From: Methanosuratincola petrocarbonis
GTDB lineage: Archaea; Thermoproteota; Methanomethylicia; Methanomethylicales; Methanomethylicaceae
Direction of reading: 5' to 3'
Length of the DNA: 64,000 bases
Assembly: GCA_030522375.1 (NCBI GenBank)
Contig: CP130488.1
Location: 1,054,001 to 1,118,000, forward strand
The position numbers and the translations under genes were made by a program. Positions 23,824 to 32,973 of this stretch are shown piece by piece (position 1 is the first letter of the stretch; the number at the start of each line of letters is the position of its first letter). The notes below the pieces were generated by a model. It ran no database searches and had not been told where the DNA came from. It saw only the letters and a program-made list of their open reading frames with translations.

Positions 23824-26625
23824 CTACCTCGAAAAGAAGTCCAGCCTTTTGACGCCCACGATCTCCTCGAAGTCGATGTTGAGGGCCTCGAGGACCTGCC
23901 CGAAGGTGCTCTCGATGTGCCCGACGTATTTCTCGATGTCCACCTCGTCTATCCTGGCGAGCTGAACCGGCTTCACCCCCAGCGGCCCCTGGACCTTCAC
24001 GAACGATATCAGGTCCCCGGGCTTGACCTCCTTGCCCTTCTCCTCGAGGAGCTTCGCCGCCTTGACGTGCTGGGGCGTGGTCTTGTCGTACCTGTCGAGC
24101 GGCCTCGAGATCATCACCTTGAAGACCAGGTCGTCGAGCGGTATCCTCCTCGCCTTGAGGTCGCTGTAGCACCGCTGGACGATCGCCCTGATCTTGGACT
24201 TCGCGACTTCGAAGTCCTGCGGGGACTTGACCTCCCTGAGAACCTGGGTCATCTCCACGAACGCGTTCTTGATGAAGGGCGGGGTGTTGCGCTTCTTGCC
24301 CATCAGCCCCTTTATGTCGACTACGCCGCTTTCCAGGACGCCGAGGTAGTTCTTCTTCCTCCCGGAGAAGGTGACGAAGGTGTACCGCTTGTCGATCTCG
24401 AGGTCAATCCCGAACTTGGACTCGGCCCAGGAGAGAAGGGCCCTTATCTGGTCCTTCGAGGGCTGGTGGAGGAAGATCGAGTCGGTGTCGGAGTAGAGTA
24501 CCTTCATGTCGAGCTCCTTTGCCCGCTCGATCGTCTCGGTGATGATGCTCCTCCCTATCGCGGTGGTGCTGTCGGCGAGGGGGAGGCAGTAGAGGGGGAA
24601 GATCTCGGCCCCGAAGACCCCGTAACTCGCGTTAAGAAAGACCTTCAATGCCTGCTGGACTACCTTGTAGTAACCCCTTTCCTCCTCTGACAGAGACGGG
24701 TCCTTGGACTTCGGCTTGAACCACCTGACCCTGACGTCCCTGAGGAGGCCAACGACGTGTGCCATCATCCCGACGCGCCTGGTGCAGACCCAGTGGTCCG
24801 TGTCGGGGACGAGGTTAGTCCTGCACTCGGGGTGGGGGCAGCGCACGGTCTCGTAGCTCAGGTTCCACCTCGAGATGATGCTCGGGTACAGGCTCGCGAA
24901 GTCGAGGACGATGACGTTGAAGAAGACCCCGGACTCTGGCTTTATCACGAGGGCCCCCTTGTACTTCTTCCCCTTGATCACTGCGGTCGTCGACGATCCT
25001 CCTTTCGCGAGGCTGATGTCCTCTTTCTTCGGGATCAGGTAGTTCCCCTTCCTGTGCTCGTCGTAGAACAGGCTCCTGATCCAGCTCGAGACCCCCTGCC
25101 GCGTCGCGTCCTCCATCGAGACCCGTGAGATCCTCATTATGAGCGTAATCAGGTTCATCACGAGGCTCGAATGTTCGGCCGTGAGACGGAGGGTTATCAG
25201 CGAGTCCCTGAAGCAGTAGTTCGCGAGGGAGAGGTAGTCAAGCTCGTTTATGCTCTTCTCGAGCTGTATCTTCTTGATCCCCAGCAGGGCCTCTGAGATC
25301 GCGTCGAGGGTGAGCTCCTTGTAGGCGTTCCCGAAGGCGTATATCTGGATAGCGTGGTTGTGGAAGAACTTGTACAGGTCGATGTGGACGCCCACTGGGA
25401 GCAGGGCGATCTCCCTGCCCATCACTATCGGGATCTCCTCCCTCCTCATCCCGAGTACCTGGGCGCGCTTCCATAGGTAGTGGAGGTCGAAGTTGTCGCC
25501 GTTGAACGTCAGGACGATCGGGTAGTCGAGGAGCAGCCGGAAGACCTCCCTTAACAGGTCGATCTCCCTGTCGAAGTAGACGAGGGATGCGTCCTCGGGG
25601 AGCTCCTTTGGCCGCTCGGCGCTCCCACCGTCTTCGTCGAAGCCCTCCCTCCGCAGGATGAGGACCTGCTTCCTCCCGTCCGACCCGACCGCCGAGACGC
25701 ATATGACTGGGTTGGCGGCCACCTGGGGGTCAGGCACCCTGTCCTGGGCCTCGGTCGCGACCTCGATGTCGATTGCGACCCTCCGGTAGTCGGGGACGGG
25801 GCTCGAGAATATCGGAAACCATTCGGTGAGCGAGTCGAGGAAGGCAGGGGTCGCGTCCGGGAAGGCCTTCTTCAGTGCGTCGGTCGGGACCGGCTGTGCC
25901 TCCGGGACGAGCGATCCCCCCCTTATCCGGTAGTAGTAGCCTGGGACGAGCCTCCTGTCGTAGACGAAGCACTCGTGGTACCTGATCCTGTCCTCCCAGG
26001 ACCTCTCTCCGAGGAGGTCCCTTATCCCGGTCCCCCTCCCGCCGACCGATGTGGGGTCCTTCGCGGCGACCTTGGTCATCGTGACGGCCTTGTCCTGGAG
26101 GAGGTCGTGCTTCTCAACCTCCCGGCACCCTCTGGGATCGAAGCCGGGGTGGGAAGCCGCCTCTGAGGAGAGGAGCTCGTCAAGGCGCATGTCGGTCAGG
26201 AGGTAGGGCTGGTGCCCAGTGTTGTCGTACCAGAAGACGACGCGCTGCCTCTCGAGATCATAGAGCTTCGCCAGCGCCCTCCCCCTGTTCCCGCTGTATG
26301 AGACAGAGAGGAGGACGCAGCTCCCGGTCTCCGAAGGGGTCTCGGCCTCAAACTTGGTCTGCGCAATAATCTCCTCGGCTTCCTCAGCCTCGTGAGCCGG
26401 GATCCCCTCGGCCTCAGCCTCAGCCTCGGTATCGGGATCCACCTCCTCGGGTTCGCTTGCCTCTTCCCTCTCGAGCTCATCCGCCACGCCGCCCGGGGGG
26501 CGTTCGCCGCGCGGACTTCGAGGAGGCGCTGGTCCTCTCCCTGTGCCTGAAGGCCCACCGCTCAGGCGAGGTGGCTGGCGGCGCTTCGACTGCGAGTCTG
26601 GGATGAAGCTGTCGAGACCGGGCAT
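23824..26625 (-). CDS. polB: Family B DNA polymerase
   Basis: Replicative-type polymerase, 933 aa. A Pro/Arg and then Glu-rich low-complexity N-terminus covers about 110 residues. Proofreading motifs are Exo I VAIDIEVATE, Exo II VLTFNGDNFDLHY and Exo III NYCFRDSLIT. Polymerase motif A is VLDFASLYPSIISRW, motif B KVFLNASYGVFG and motif C LYSDTDSIF. In motif C the common YGDTDS has Ser for Gly; both catalytic Asp remain. A Cys pair CPHPECRTN with VCTRR lies between motifs A and B. Probably the PolB1/PolB3 class of TACK archaea. All catalytic residues are present. Confidence 0.93.
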   Translation of the reverse strand: MPGLDSFIPDSQSKRRQPPRLSGGPSGTGRGPAPPRSPRGERPPGGVADELEREEASEPEEVDPDTEAEAEAEGIPAHEAEEAEEIIAQTKFEAETPSETGSCVLLSVSYSGNRGRALAKLYDLERQRVVFWYDNTGHQPYLLTDMRLDELLSSEAASHPGFDPRGCREVEKHDLLQDKAVTMTKVAAKDPTSVGGRGTGIRDLLGERSWEDRIRYHECFVYDRRLVPGYYYRIRGGSLVPEAQPVPTDALKKAFPDATPAFLDSLTEWFPIFSSPVPDYRRVAIDIEVATEAQDRVPDPQVAANPVICVSAVGSDGRKQVLILRREGFDEDGGSAERPKELPEDASLVYFDREIDLLREVFRLLLDYPIVLTFNGDNFDLHYLWKRAQVLGMRREEIPIVMGREIALLPVGVHIDLYKFFHNHAIQIYAFGNAYKELTLDAISEALLGIKKIQLEKSINELDYLSLANYCFRDSLITLRLTAEHSSLVMNLITLIMRISRVSMEDATRQGVSSWIRSLFYDEHRKGNYLIPKKEDISLAKGGSSTTAVIKGKKYKGALVIKPESGVFFNVIVLDFASLYPSIISRWNLSYETVRCPHPECRTNLVPDTDHWVCTRRVGMMAHVVGLLRDVRVRWFKPKSKDPSLSEEERGYYKVVQQALKVFLNASYGVFGAEIFPLYCLPLADSTTAIGRSIITETIERAKELDMKVLYSDTDSIFLHQPSKDQIRALLSWAESKFGIDLEIDKRYTFVTFSGRKKNYLGVLESGVVDIKGLMGKKRNTPPFIKNAFVEMTQVLREVKSPQDFEVAKSKIRAIVQRCYSDLKARRIPLDDLVFKVMISRPLDRYDKTTPQHVKAAKLLEEKGKEVKPGDLISFVKVQGPLGVKPVQLARIDEVDIEKYVGHIESTFGQVLEALNIDFEEIVGVKRLDFFSR

Positions 26626-26771
26626 CAGTATCCCAGAGAAGAGTAGGGCAGTCGTCTATTATTGCTTATCGTTTACGGGCTGCAGCACGGACTGCCCGAC
26701 TTTTTCCCGAGCTTGGACTTGTGAGCCTGGTCGGCGCGCCTTACGGGGGCTAGAGGGCCAAGAAAAATGGG

Positions 26772-26987
26772 TCACCCTGAGAGGCGCCACTTCTCGAGCC
26801 TGTCCTCCTTGGAGTGGACTTTCTTGAACTCCTTGTAGTGCTCCTCGCAGAGGTAGAGCCTGGCGGATTCGTTTATGGCATAGCCCTTCTGCTTCATCTC
26901 AGCCGCGTAGGACGGCGAGAGTGAGCGGACTGCGTTTTTACCGCACCCGGAGACTGAGCAGAGCTCGCCCTTCTTGACCTTGCCCAT
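26772..26987 (-). CDS. Small zinc-finger-like protein
   Basis: 71 aa, basic. An N-terminal C-x4-C (LCSVSGCGKNAVRSLSP) and a C-terminal CEEH (LYLCEEHYKEFKK) could form one zinc site. GGTGAGGG stands before the ATG. It is encoded between the polymerase and a tRNA gene, on the polymerase strand. Similar tiny proteins occur across archaea but no function is known to me. Confidence 0.65.
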   Translation of the reverse strand: MGKVKKGELCSVSGCGKNAVRSLSPSYAAEMKQKGYAINESARLYLCEEHYKEFKKVHSKEDRLEKWRLSG

Positions 26988-27072
26988 AATCGACCCTCAC
27001 CAAATATTATATTTATTAGCCTTATATCTACCTCTGTAGTGGGCTCGTGGTCTAGCATGGATCAGGACGCAG

Positions 27073-27134
27073 ACCCTGCCCTGGCTGATGCAAGGGCACG
27101 AGGGATGCCAGGCATGAAGGGGGCAGGGGCGGAA
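27073..27134 (+). other. Non-canonical tRNA intron at position 29/30 (62 nt)
   Basis: A bulge-helix-bulge is visible: outer helix CAGG (27063-27066) with CCTG (27136-27139), a central helix CGC (27068-27070) with GCG (27129-27131) plus one A-G mismatch, and an 8-bp inner helix CCCTGCCC (27074-27081) with GGGCAGGG (27121-27128). Three-nt bulges sit at both splice sites. Confidence 0.8.
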
Positions 27135-27142
27135 GCCTGCGG

Positions 27143-27157
27143 ATCCTGCCAGCAGAA
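27143..27157 (+). other. Canonical tRNA intron at position 37/38 (15 nt)
   Basis: Anticodon-loop bases CTGC (27137-27140) pair with GCAG (27152-27155), and AAA (27156-27158) forms the 3' bulge directly before the 3' anticodon strand. The terminal loop is very short, near the lower size limit for archaeal introns. Confidence 0.75.
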
Positions 27158-27196
27158 AGCCTGATATCTCGGGTTCAAATCCCGACGGGCCCACCA

Positions 27197-27498
27197 ATCT
27201 GCAATCTCCAGCTGCACTTCCTCCCAACTTGCGAAGATCCGATCGCCAACCACGCTGCCCCTGCACAGCAGGCATGCCCAAAAACATGCAACCTATCAAT
27301 CTCTTCCAAGACTCGTTTCCTTGTGCGATGAGGGGAGCCGCCTTTTTCGCCAAGAAAGCACTATGGATGGGGGCACGACCAAGCTTAGGGGGCGAATATG
27401 TGCTTCAGGGCATCATCCCTGTGTTGCGTTCTAACATCACGAACATCAAGGACTAATGCCTAGCATTATTTCTTTGAAATGCCATTATTATTGCGGCG
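27197..27498. other. Intergenic region of about 300 bp after tRNA-Arg
   Basis: No supported gene. Frames here are short and lack codon bias. A T-rich element at 27465-27490 may be the promoter of the surface protein that follows. Confidence 0.5.
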
Positions 27499-28092
27499 AT
27501 GTGGTTGAATGCAAAAATAATCATCGTCCTGGCATCCGTGGTAGCGGCTGCAGGCGCAATCGCGACTTTTTACTCACAGGCGCATGCCCCGTTGGAGAGG
27601 GTGACTGAAGGTTTCGAAACCGGATACGGGGGATGGGCACCGGACGCGGACGTGCCGATTGATCCGAATACGGGTCAACCTGTGGACTGGGATGTGGAAC
27701 GCTCGACCGATGCTTCTAGCTCTGGGATGTACTCCCTGAAATTCTTCATCGATGGGCGGCAGGACGACGGTACGATCTGGATTGAGAGGAAAGTGCTTCT
27801 GAGAGAGGGCGCGCGGCGGGTCAATATCACATTTGATCTTTACAGCGGGGAAGAGAGCTTCAACACGATTGCGGTGGTCTGCGCATATGCGGGATTTAAG
27901 GACCCAGAGCACGAGGGGGATCTAACTGTACTGGGTCCAGCGAACGAGGTGGCAGGGTGGAAGAGGTACAGCCTCGCGGTCGACATCGACACCGGCAATG
28001 CTCAGGAGGCATGGGTTGCCGCAGGGATTTCGGTACGCTGGGAAACACACATGACTTACTATCTTGACGACATCATTATAGAGGTCACTTGA
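27499..28092 (+). CDS. Exported, membrane-anchored beta-sandwich protein
   Basis: 197 aa. A short N-terminal hydrophobic segment (IIIVLASVVAAAGAIATFYS) serves as signal or anchor. The ectodomain begins with VTEGFETGYGGWAPDADVPI and ends with a strand typical of carbohydrate-binding jelly rolls (MTYYLDDIIIEVT). Such domains often bind sugars or decorate surface enzymes, but no binding residues can be named. It stands alone, convergent with the CAP-domain protein. Role at the cell surface is inferred from topology only. Confidence 0.6.
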   Translation: MWLNAKIIIVLASVVAAAGAIATFYSQAHAPLERVTEGFETGYGGWAPDADVPIDPNTGQPVDWDVERSTDASSSGMYSLKFFIDGRQDDGTIWIERKVLLREGARRVNITFDLYSGEESFNTIAVVCAYAGFKDPEHEGDLTVLGPANEVAGWKRYSLAVDIDTGNAQEAWVAAGISVRWETHMTYYLDDIIIEVT

Positions 28093-28196
28093 TGGATCAG
28101 TCGATCGCTGGGAGGCCTTCGCTCGCAAAAAGAGCTGCTTCTTGCATATGGGAAGGTGCTGGCAAGAACTTCGAGCTCTGCGTGCCGTCCACCCTT

Positions 28197-29861
28197 TCAC
28201 CCTACGAGGATCGTGTATGAGAGGACGGGCAGCTCACTGGAGTACCGATCCGCATCGTACGGATGCTGAACGCCAAGGGTATTGGAGGCGTAGAAGACAA
28301 CGGTGTAGAGGCCTGGGCCCGCGATCGACTTCAGTACGGAGGCGTTGAACGCGACCGAGAAGCTCTGCCCAGAGACGGACCACTTAGTCGGCCTGATCGT
28401 CTGGAGCCCAGGGTAGAACATCGGCGGGGGCACCACGCCGGCAACAAGGCTTCCCAGGCTGTAGCTCTTCTCGCCCACTAATACGCGCAGCGAGGCGCTG
28501 TAGGAGAAGTCGTCGTGATCGCCCGGGTCGCTGTAGTAGATCACCACGGACTTGAGCGTTGAGCCGTTCATGGCGAGGCTGCCCGAGCAGGAGAATGCGC
28601 CGCCCGACAGGTGTGGCGGTTCTGACCAGCTGACCCATTCCTTGACCATGTGGACGACGAGGAAGAGGCTGGAGCCGTTCCAGGCAACGCTCACCTCAGC
28701 GCGGTTGTTGGTGGGGTCGAGCAGAGAGTCCCTGTGGCCCCAGCCGCTAGCTGCGTCGTCGTAGATCATGTCACGGACCAGCTCCCGGGAGCTGTTGACT
28801 GCACGGTCGGAGGTCAAGGGCGGGAAGTAGAGGTAGCCGAGGTTCTCCTCGATGTAGTAGGCGCCGCCCAGCGAGGTGTAGTGGTAGTTGGGGAGGCGCC
28901 CAGAAAGGTCGTAGTGGTTGAAGTACCCTCCCGCGAGCATGTCCTGCGCCCTGTAGTTGGCTGCGACGTACTCTAGCGAGGGATCCACCAGGGGTATGCC
29001 GAGCGCCGCCCTGGCTGAGTTGATCTCATCTAGGACTGCGGAGACCACAACCTGCAGGAATGAAGAGACTGTGAATGACCAACTCGCGCTCGCCGTGTTG
29101 TTCGATAGGTCGCTGAGCGTGAGGGTTACCTCGCATCTGCCGAGCGGGAGTGTTGTTAGGTACTCGACCTCGGTCAGTGTGACCCTAGTCGGGACGACCT
29201 GAGAGCCGTTCACCAAGATCCTGACAGAGGAGATGTTCACCATCCTGTCGTCGGAGTACCTCACGGTTATCTTTACAGGGTTCATGACCTGGGCGCCGTC
29301 AGTCGGGCCCGTGTACAGGATCTCCGGCGGAGCGGTGTCAGGTACTGCCTCCTGGGCGGGGATGGTCAGCAGCCCCTGCGAGAATGCAACATAGACTGCC
29401 AATACGAGCAACACTACCGCAGTGGCGGCTGCTGCGATGGGCATCCTCGACTTTCTCTGGGGCGCGAGGTTCTGGAAATCCGGGGGGCGTTCGGGCGGCT
29501 CTGCCCTCATGGAGGCGGCAGATGGCTTGCTGTAGTGGCTCACAGAAGGGAATATCCCCTTGACTATCCGTAGGACCTGCGGGTTGAGGCCGTTGAGCTC
29601 CCCCCAGGCGACCTCGTCCGGGTTCTTGTACCTTGATAGGTCGCGCCTCCAGTATGAGATGAGCCTCTGCTCGATGCTCTCCCAGCCTTCCCTCTCGACC
29701 TCTGTGCGGAACAGGGATCCTATCGATGAGAGCTCCTCCCAGACCGCGCTCGTCACCTTCCTGACCAGTGAGAGGTCGCCCGGGTACCAGAGGCTCTCTG
29801 CCAAGTACTTCAGCACCCAGTCCCTGTGCGGGTTGTAGGAGAGGTAGTCTTCCAGCCCCAT
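28197..29861 (-). CDS. CAP (SCP/PR-1) domain membrane protein with cytosolic head and Ig-like domain
   Basis: 554 aa. A helical cytosolic N-terminus (1-125) precedes one transmembrane helix (MPIAAAATAVVLLVLAVYVAF, in part; about 140-163). An Ig-like domain follows (about 180-265; PPEILYTGPTDGAQVMNPV), then the CAP domain from about 272 (LDEINSARAALGIPLVDPS, GGYFNHYDLSGR, EENLGYLY). The His and Glu positions of the CAP pocket appear in FNHYD and EEN. A second beta domain ends the protein. N-x-S/T sites are frequent outside only. A surface or cell-wall role is likely. Confidence 0.78.
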   Translation of the reverse strand: MGLEDYLSYNPHRDWVLKYLAESLWYPGDLSLVRKVTSAVWEELSSIGSLFRTEVEREGWESIEQRLISYWRRDLSRYKNPDEVAWGELNGLNPQVLRIVKGIFPSVSHYSKPSAASMRAEPPERPPDFQNLAPQRKSRMPIAAAATAVVLLVLAVYVAFSQGLLTIPAQEAVPDTAPPEILYTGPTDGAQVMNPVKITVRYSDDRMVNISSVRILVNGSQVVPTRVTLTEVEYLTTLPLGRCEVTLTLSDLSNNTASASWSFTVSSFLQVVVSAVLDEINSARAALGIPLVDPSLEYVAANYRAQDMLAGGYFNHYDLSGRLPNYHYTSLGGAYYIEENLGYLYFPPLTSDRAVNSSRELVRDMIYDDAASGWGHRDSLLDPTNNRAEVSVAWNGSSLFLVVHMVKEWVSWSEPPHLSGGAFSCSGSLAMNGSTLKSVVIYYSDPGDHDDFSYSASLRVLVGEKSYSLGSLVAGVVPPPMFYPGLQTIRPTKWSVSGQSFSVAFNASVLKSIAGPGLYTVVFYASNTLGVQHPYDADRYSSELPVLSYTILVG

Positions 29862-30013
29862 CGCCTGATCGCCTGATCTTCTACGGGCTTTTTGCCGGCA
29901 CTGAAATACCCGAAGGGATTACGGTATATCAGCCTTTTGGGTTGGATCTGAGATCGGGCAGGAAAAGGTTTTTCTGAAGGGGAGAGGAATGGAGCGGGAG
30001 GTCAGTTTGTGTT

Positions 30014-31963
30014 ATGAGCGGTCCCTTTTCCCTGTTCAGGGACGAGTGCATCAGGCTGGTCAAGGCAGCCCTCGAGAAGGAAGGGATGCCTGCCGAGGAC
30101 GTGAGGCTGGCTATCCCGAGCGACCCTTCGCTCGGCGAGCTGAGCTTCTCGACCTTCGCGCTCGCGAAGAAGGCCCGGGCTGACCCGAAGGCAATCGCCT
30201 CCAGGATCGCAGCAGCCGCCCAGGGGGGCGGATGGAGGCTCGTCGGGAAAGTCGAGGCGGCCGGAGCCGGATATGTCAACTTCTACATCGAGCCGAAGGC
30301 GTTCGCCGAGGAGCTTATCAGGTCGGTCAGCACCGAGGGTGCGGGCTTCGGATCCTCCAAGGGCGACGGCGAGAGGGTGATCGTAGAGCACACGAGCGTC
30401 AACCCGATCCACCCGATACACATAGGCGGCGCGAGGAACGCGGTCATAGGCGACTGCTTGTCAAGGGTGCTGGAGGCGGCTGGGAAGGACGTCAGGAGGC
30501 ACTTCTACATCGACGACGTCGGCCTTCAGGTCTCCCAGGCGGCTTACGGGCTGAGCTTGCTGGGCGGGGAGGCTGCGGTCAGGTCCGCCGCGAAGGGGAA
30601 GCGCGACCACTTCATTGGCTTTGTCTATGCGTCAACAAGCTGCGCAATGAACATCAGGGCGCTGAAGGGTGAGATCGAGCGGCTCAAGGCAGAGGGTAAG
30701 GACGAGGATGCAAGGGCGAAGATCAGGGAGCTCGACGACTGGGTCGCTGTCTCGGCGGAGCTGAGGGAGAGGGACGCTGAGACCTTCGACAGGATCCTCG
30801 ACGGGGTGAACTCTTCGGGGGATCCTGAGGGGGAGGTCGCGGAGCTCCTGAAGAGGTACGAGTCCAAGGATCCGACGGCAGTTTCTCTGATCAGGGGGCT
30901 CTGCGACGCGGCGCTCGAGGGATTCAGGGAGACGCTCGGGCGCGTCGGGATAGGTTTCGACAGCTGGGACTGGGAGAGCGAGACCGCTTCCTGGAACGGG
31001 GGAGCCAAGGAGGTGGTGGAGAGACTCTCCGGAACGGGGTTCACCAAGCTGGAGGACGGGACCGTGGTGCTCGACTGCGAGGCGGTGGTCGAGAGGTTCG
31101 GGCTGAGGAAGAAGTACGGCATCAAGACCGAGGTCCCCCCGCTGACGCTGATGCGCTCGGACGGAACCACGCTCTACACGACCCGCGACATAGCCTACAC
31201 GCTGTGGAAGTTCGGGCGGGCGGACAGGGTGATCAACGTAATATCGATCGAACAGAAGCTCCCGCAGCTCCAGCTCAAGATCGCGTTGCATGCGCTCGGG
31301 ATGGGGGATGGCGCGGAGAGGCTGATGCACTACAGCTACGAGCTCGTCCACCTGCCCGGCTACAAGATGTCCGGGAGGCGCGGTAGGTACGTAACATTCG
31401 ACGAGGTGCTTGAGGAGGCTGTCCAGAGGGCTTACAGGGAGGTCACCGCGAGGTCCCCGCACCTCAGCGAGGAGGAGAGGCGCAGGATCTCGGAGGTCGT
31501 CGGTATAGGGGCTGTCAGGTATGCGCTGGCGGCTGTAGCGCCGCAGAAGCCGATCACATTCACGTGGGACAGGGTGATCAACTTCGAGCAGAACAGCGCC
31601 CCGTTCATCCAGTATGCACATGCACGGGCGTGCAACATCCTGGTGAAGGCAGGAGAAGGCTGGAGGGGGTCCGCGGTCGACTACTCTGCGCTCTCCTCTA
31701 AGTACGAGAGGGAGCTCTTGGTCCTGCTCTCGAAGTTCCCGGAGGTTGTGGGGGAGGCGGCTAGGAGCCTGAGACCAGAAGAGATCGCGGAGTACGCAAA
31801 CGAGCTGGCGTCCAAGTTCAACCTGTTCTACGACAACGTCCCGGTGCTCAAGGCGGAAGGGGAGGGGGCGAAGAACGCCAGGCTGCGGCTGGTGGACTCG
31901 ACGAGGATCGTCCTCTCGAATGCGCTCGCCCTTCTAGGCGTGAAGGCGCCCGAGAGGATGTAG
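30014..31963 (+). CDS. argS: Arginyl-tRNA synthetase
   Basis: Charges tRNA-Arg; two tRNA-Arg genes lie in this window. 649 aa. The N-terminal Add-1 domain occupies 1-115. The HIGH motif appears as HPIHIGGARNAV (about 136-147), and the KMSKS counterpart is KMSGRRG (about 453). The C-terminal DALR anticodon domain starts near INFEQNSAPFIQYAHARAC (in part) and ends KAPERM. ATG follows GGAGGT by 12 nt. A large helical insertion (about 215-290) sits in the Rossmann domain. The identification is secure. Confidence 0.95.
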   Translation: MSGPFSLFRDECIRLVKAALEKEGMPAEDVRLAIPSDPSLGELSFSTFALAKKARADPKAIASRIAAAAQGGGWRLVGKVEAAGAGYVNFYIEPKAFAEELIRSVSTEGAGFGSSKGDGERVIVEHTSVNPIHPIHIGGARNAVIGDCLSRVLEAAGKDVRRHFYIDDVGLQVSQAAYGLSLLGGEAAVRSAAKGKRDHFIGFVYASTSCAMNIRALKGEIERLKAEGKDEDARAKIRELDDWVAVSAELRERDAETFDRILDGVNSSGDPEGEVAELLKRYESKDPTAVSLIRGLCDAALEGFRETLGRVGIGFDSWDWESETASWNGGAKEVVERLSGTGFTKLEDGTVVLDCEAVVERFGLRKKYGIKTEVPPLTLMRSDGTTLYTTRDIAYTLWKFGRADRVINVISIEQKLPQLQLKIALHALGMGDGAERLMHYSYELVHLPGYKMSGRRGRYVTFDEVLEEAVQRAYREVTARSPHLSEEERRRISEVVGIGAVRYALAAVAPQKPITFTWDRVINFEQNSAPFIQYAHARACNILVKAGEGWRGSAVDYSALSSKYERELLVLLSKFPEVVGEAARSLRPEEIAEYANELASKFNLFYDNVPVLKAEGEGAKNARLRLVDSTRIVLSNALALLGVKAPERM

Positions 31964-32109
31964 CCGGCTTTCGCCGCATCCCCAATACATTAATGGATCC
32001 ATTTGCATTCCCATTTCTTTCCCTTTTCACTCCCCGATTCTGGACCTCGGCCATCTGTAGCCCCCTAGCAAAGGTAAAAAGCCATAGAGCATAGTTTTAC
32101 TTGGTTAGG

Positions 32110-32973
32110 ATGAGTCTGCAGAAGTTTTTGGTAAAGGGCGCGACTCTTGAGGTCGACAAGCCGCTAATTAAGGCGCTGGAGATGTTTGCCTACGGCAGGC
32201 ACCCGTACCGGATCCTGGTGACCAACGGAGAAGGCAGGGTTGTAGGCATCATAACCGGGCGCAGGGCACTGGAAATACTGATGGGCGCAAGGGGCACCGG
32301 CATGGCCGAGAAGAGGGGGCTCAGGGGAACGCTCGAGGAGAATGTCGGGATATTCATGGACGAGTGCCACGAGATCTTCCTCGAGGACATAGGCGTCGAG
32401 GCGTTGCTGAAGTTCATGGTCGAGAACACGATCGGCTACGCTGTGATTGTGGACCAGTCGAGGAGGCTGAAGGGGGTGTTCCACGAGGTGGCAGTGCTCG
32501 AGAGGCTTAGAGGCAAGAGGTTCGGCGCGGATGTCAGAAGTTTCATGTCCAAGGAAGTCGTCTTCGCCAGGACCGGCACATCCATAGAGGAGGCAGCGCA
32601 AACGATGGTCAGGAAGAGGGTGCGCAGACTCCCGGTCTTGGACTCTGATGGGAGGCTGGGCGGGATCGTCACGATAGGTGACATCCTGAGGCTAATCCTC
32701 TCAGAGGTGGAGACCAAAGACGGGCTCGAGAGGGACCTTAAGGAGATCTCGCGCGCACCAGTAGAGAGGGTCTCGTCCACGAAAACAGTCTCCACACGCC
32801 CGGAGGAGGACCTAGGGGCGGCGGCAGAGAGGATGCTAGACAACGAGGTGAGCGGGATGCCTGTTGTAGACGGACAGAAGAGAGTCCTCGGCATCGTCTC
32901 CAGGATCGACATACTGAAAGCTGTAGCATCGGTCATCGGCATAGAGTCCCTGAAGGCTGAGATCAATGGTTAA
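32110..32973 (+). CDS. Four-CBS-domain protein
   Basis: 287 aa built of two Bateman pairs and no other domain. CBS-like repeats begin near residues 5, 75, 135 and 215 (YRILVTNGEGRVVGIITGR; IGYAVIVDQSRRLKGVF; RRLPVLDSDGRLGGIVTIGD; SGMPVVDGQKRVLGIVSRID). CBS pairs bind adenosyl ligands and sense energy state. It overlaps the TreT-like gene by 8 nt, so it may control that sugar step or its promoter. A TTG 9 nt upstream is an alternative start. Confidence 0.88.
   Translation: MSLQKFLVKGATLEVDKPLIKALEMFAYGRHPYRILVTNGEGRVVGIITGRRALEILMGARGTGMAEKRGLRGTLEENVGIFMDECHEIFLEDIGVEALLKFMVENTIGYAVIVDQSRRLKGVFHEVAVLERLRGKRFGADVRSFMSKEVVFARTGTSIEEAAQTMVRKRVRRLPVLDSDGRLGGIVTIGDILRLILSEVETKDGLERDLKEISRAPVERVSSTKTVSTRPEEDLGAAAERMLDNEVSGMPVVDGQKRVLGIVSRIDILKAVASVIGIESLKAEING

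Larger units (their letters stand above)
27041..27196 (+). tRNA. tRNA-Arg(GCG) with two introns; CCA encoded
   Basis: Exon 1 is 27041-27072, exon 2 27135-27142, exon 3 27158-27193, followed by encoded CCA. Joined they give a 76-nt cloverleaf: acceptor GGGCTCG/CGGGCCC, D stem GTCT/GGAC, anticodon stem CAGGC/GCCTG, loop CTGCGGA (anticodon GCG), variable ATATC, T arm TCGGG-TTCAAAT-CCCGA. Without splicing, no acceptable anticodon stem forms. It reads CGC and CGT codons. Its body resembles that of the tRNA-Arg(CCG) at 39115. An ATTTATTA box at about 27011-27018 is the likely promoter. Confidence 0.85.

Noticed and set aside
23917..24690. 257-codon plus-strand frame opposite polB
   Set aside because: Shadow of polymerase sequence including motifs B and C.
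27070..27163. Reading the tRNA near 27041 as tRNA-Gly(GCC) or tRNA-Phe(GAA) with a single intron
   Set aside because: Gly(GCC) leaves a broken anticodon stem and C37; Phe(GAA) has almost no bulge-helix-bulge pairing. The two-intron tRNA-Arg(GCG) solution satisfies every stem.
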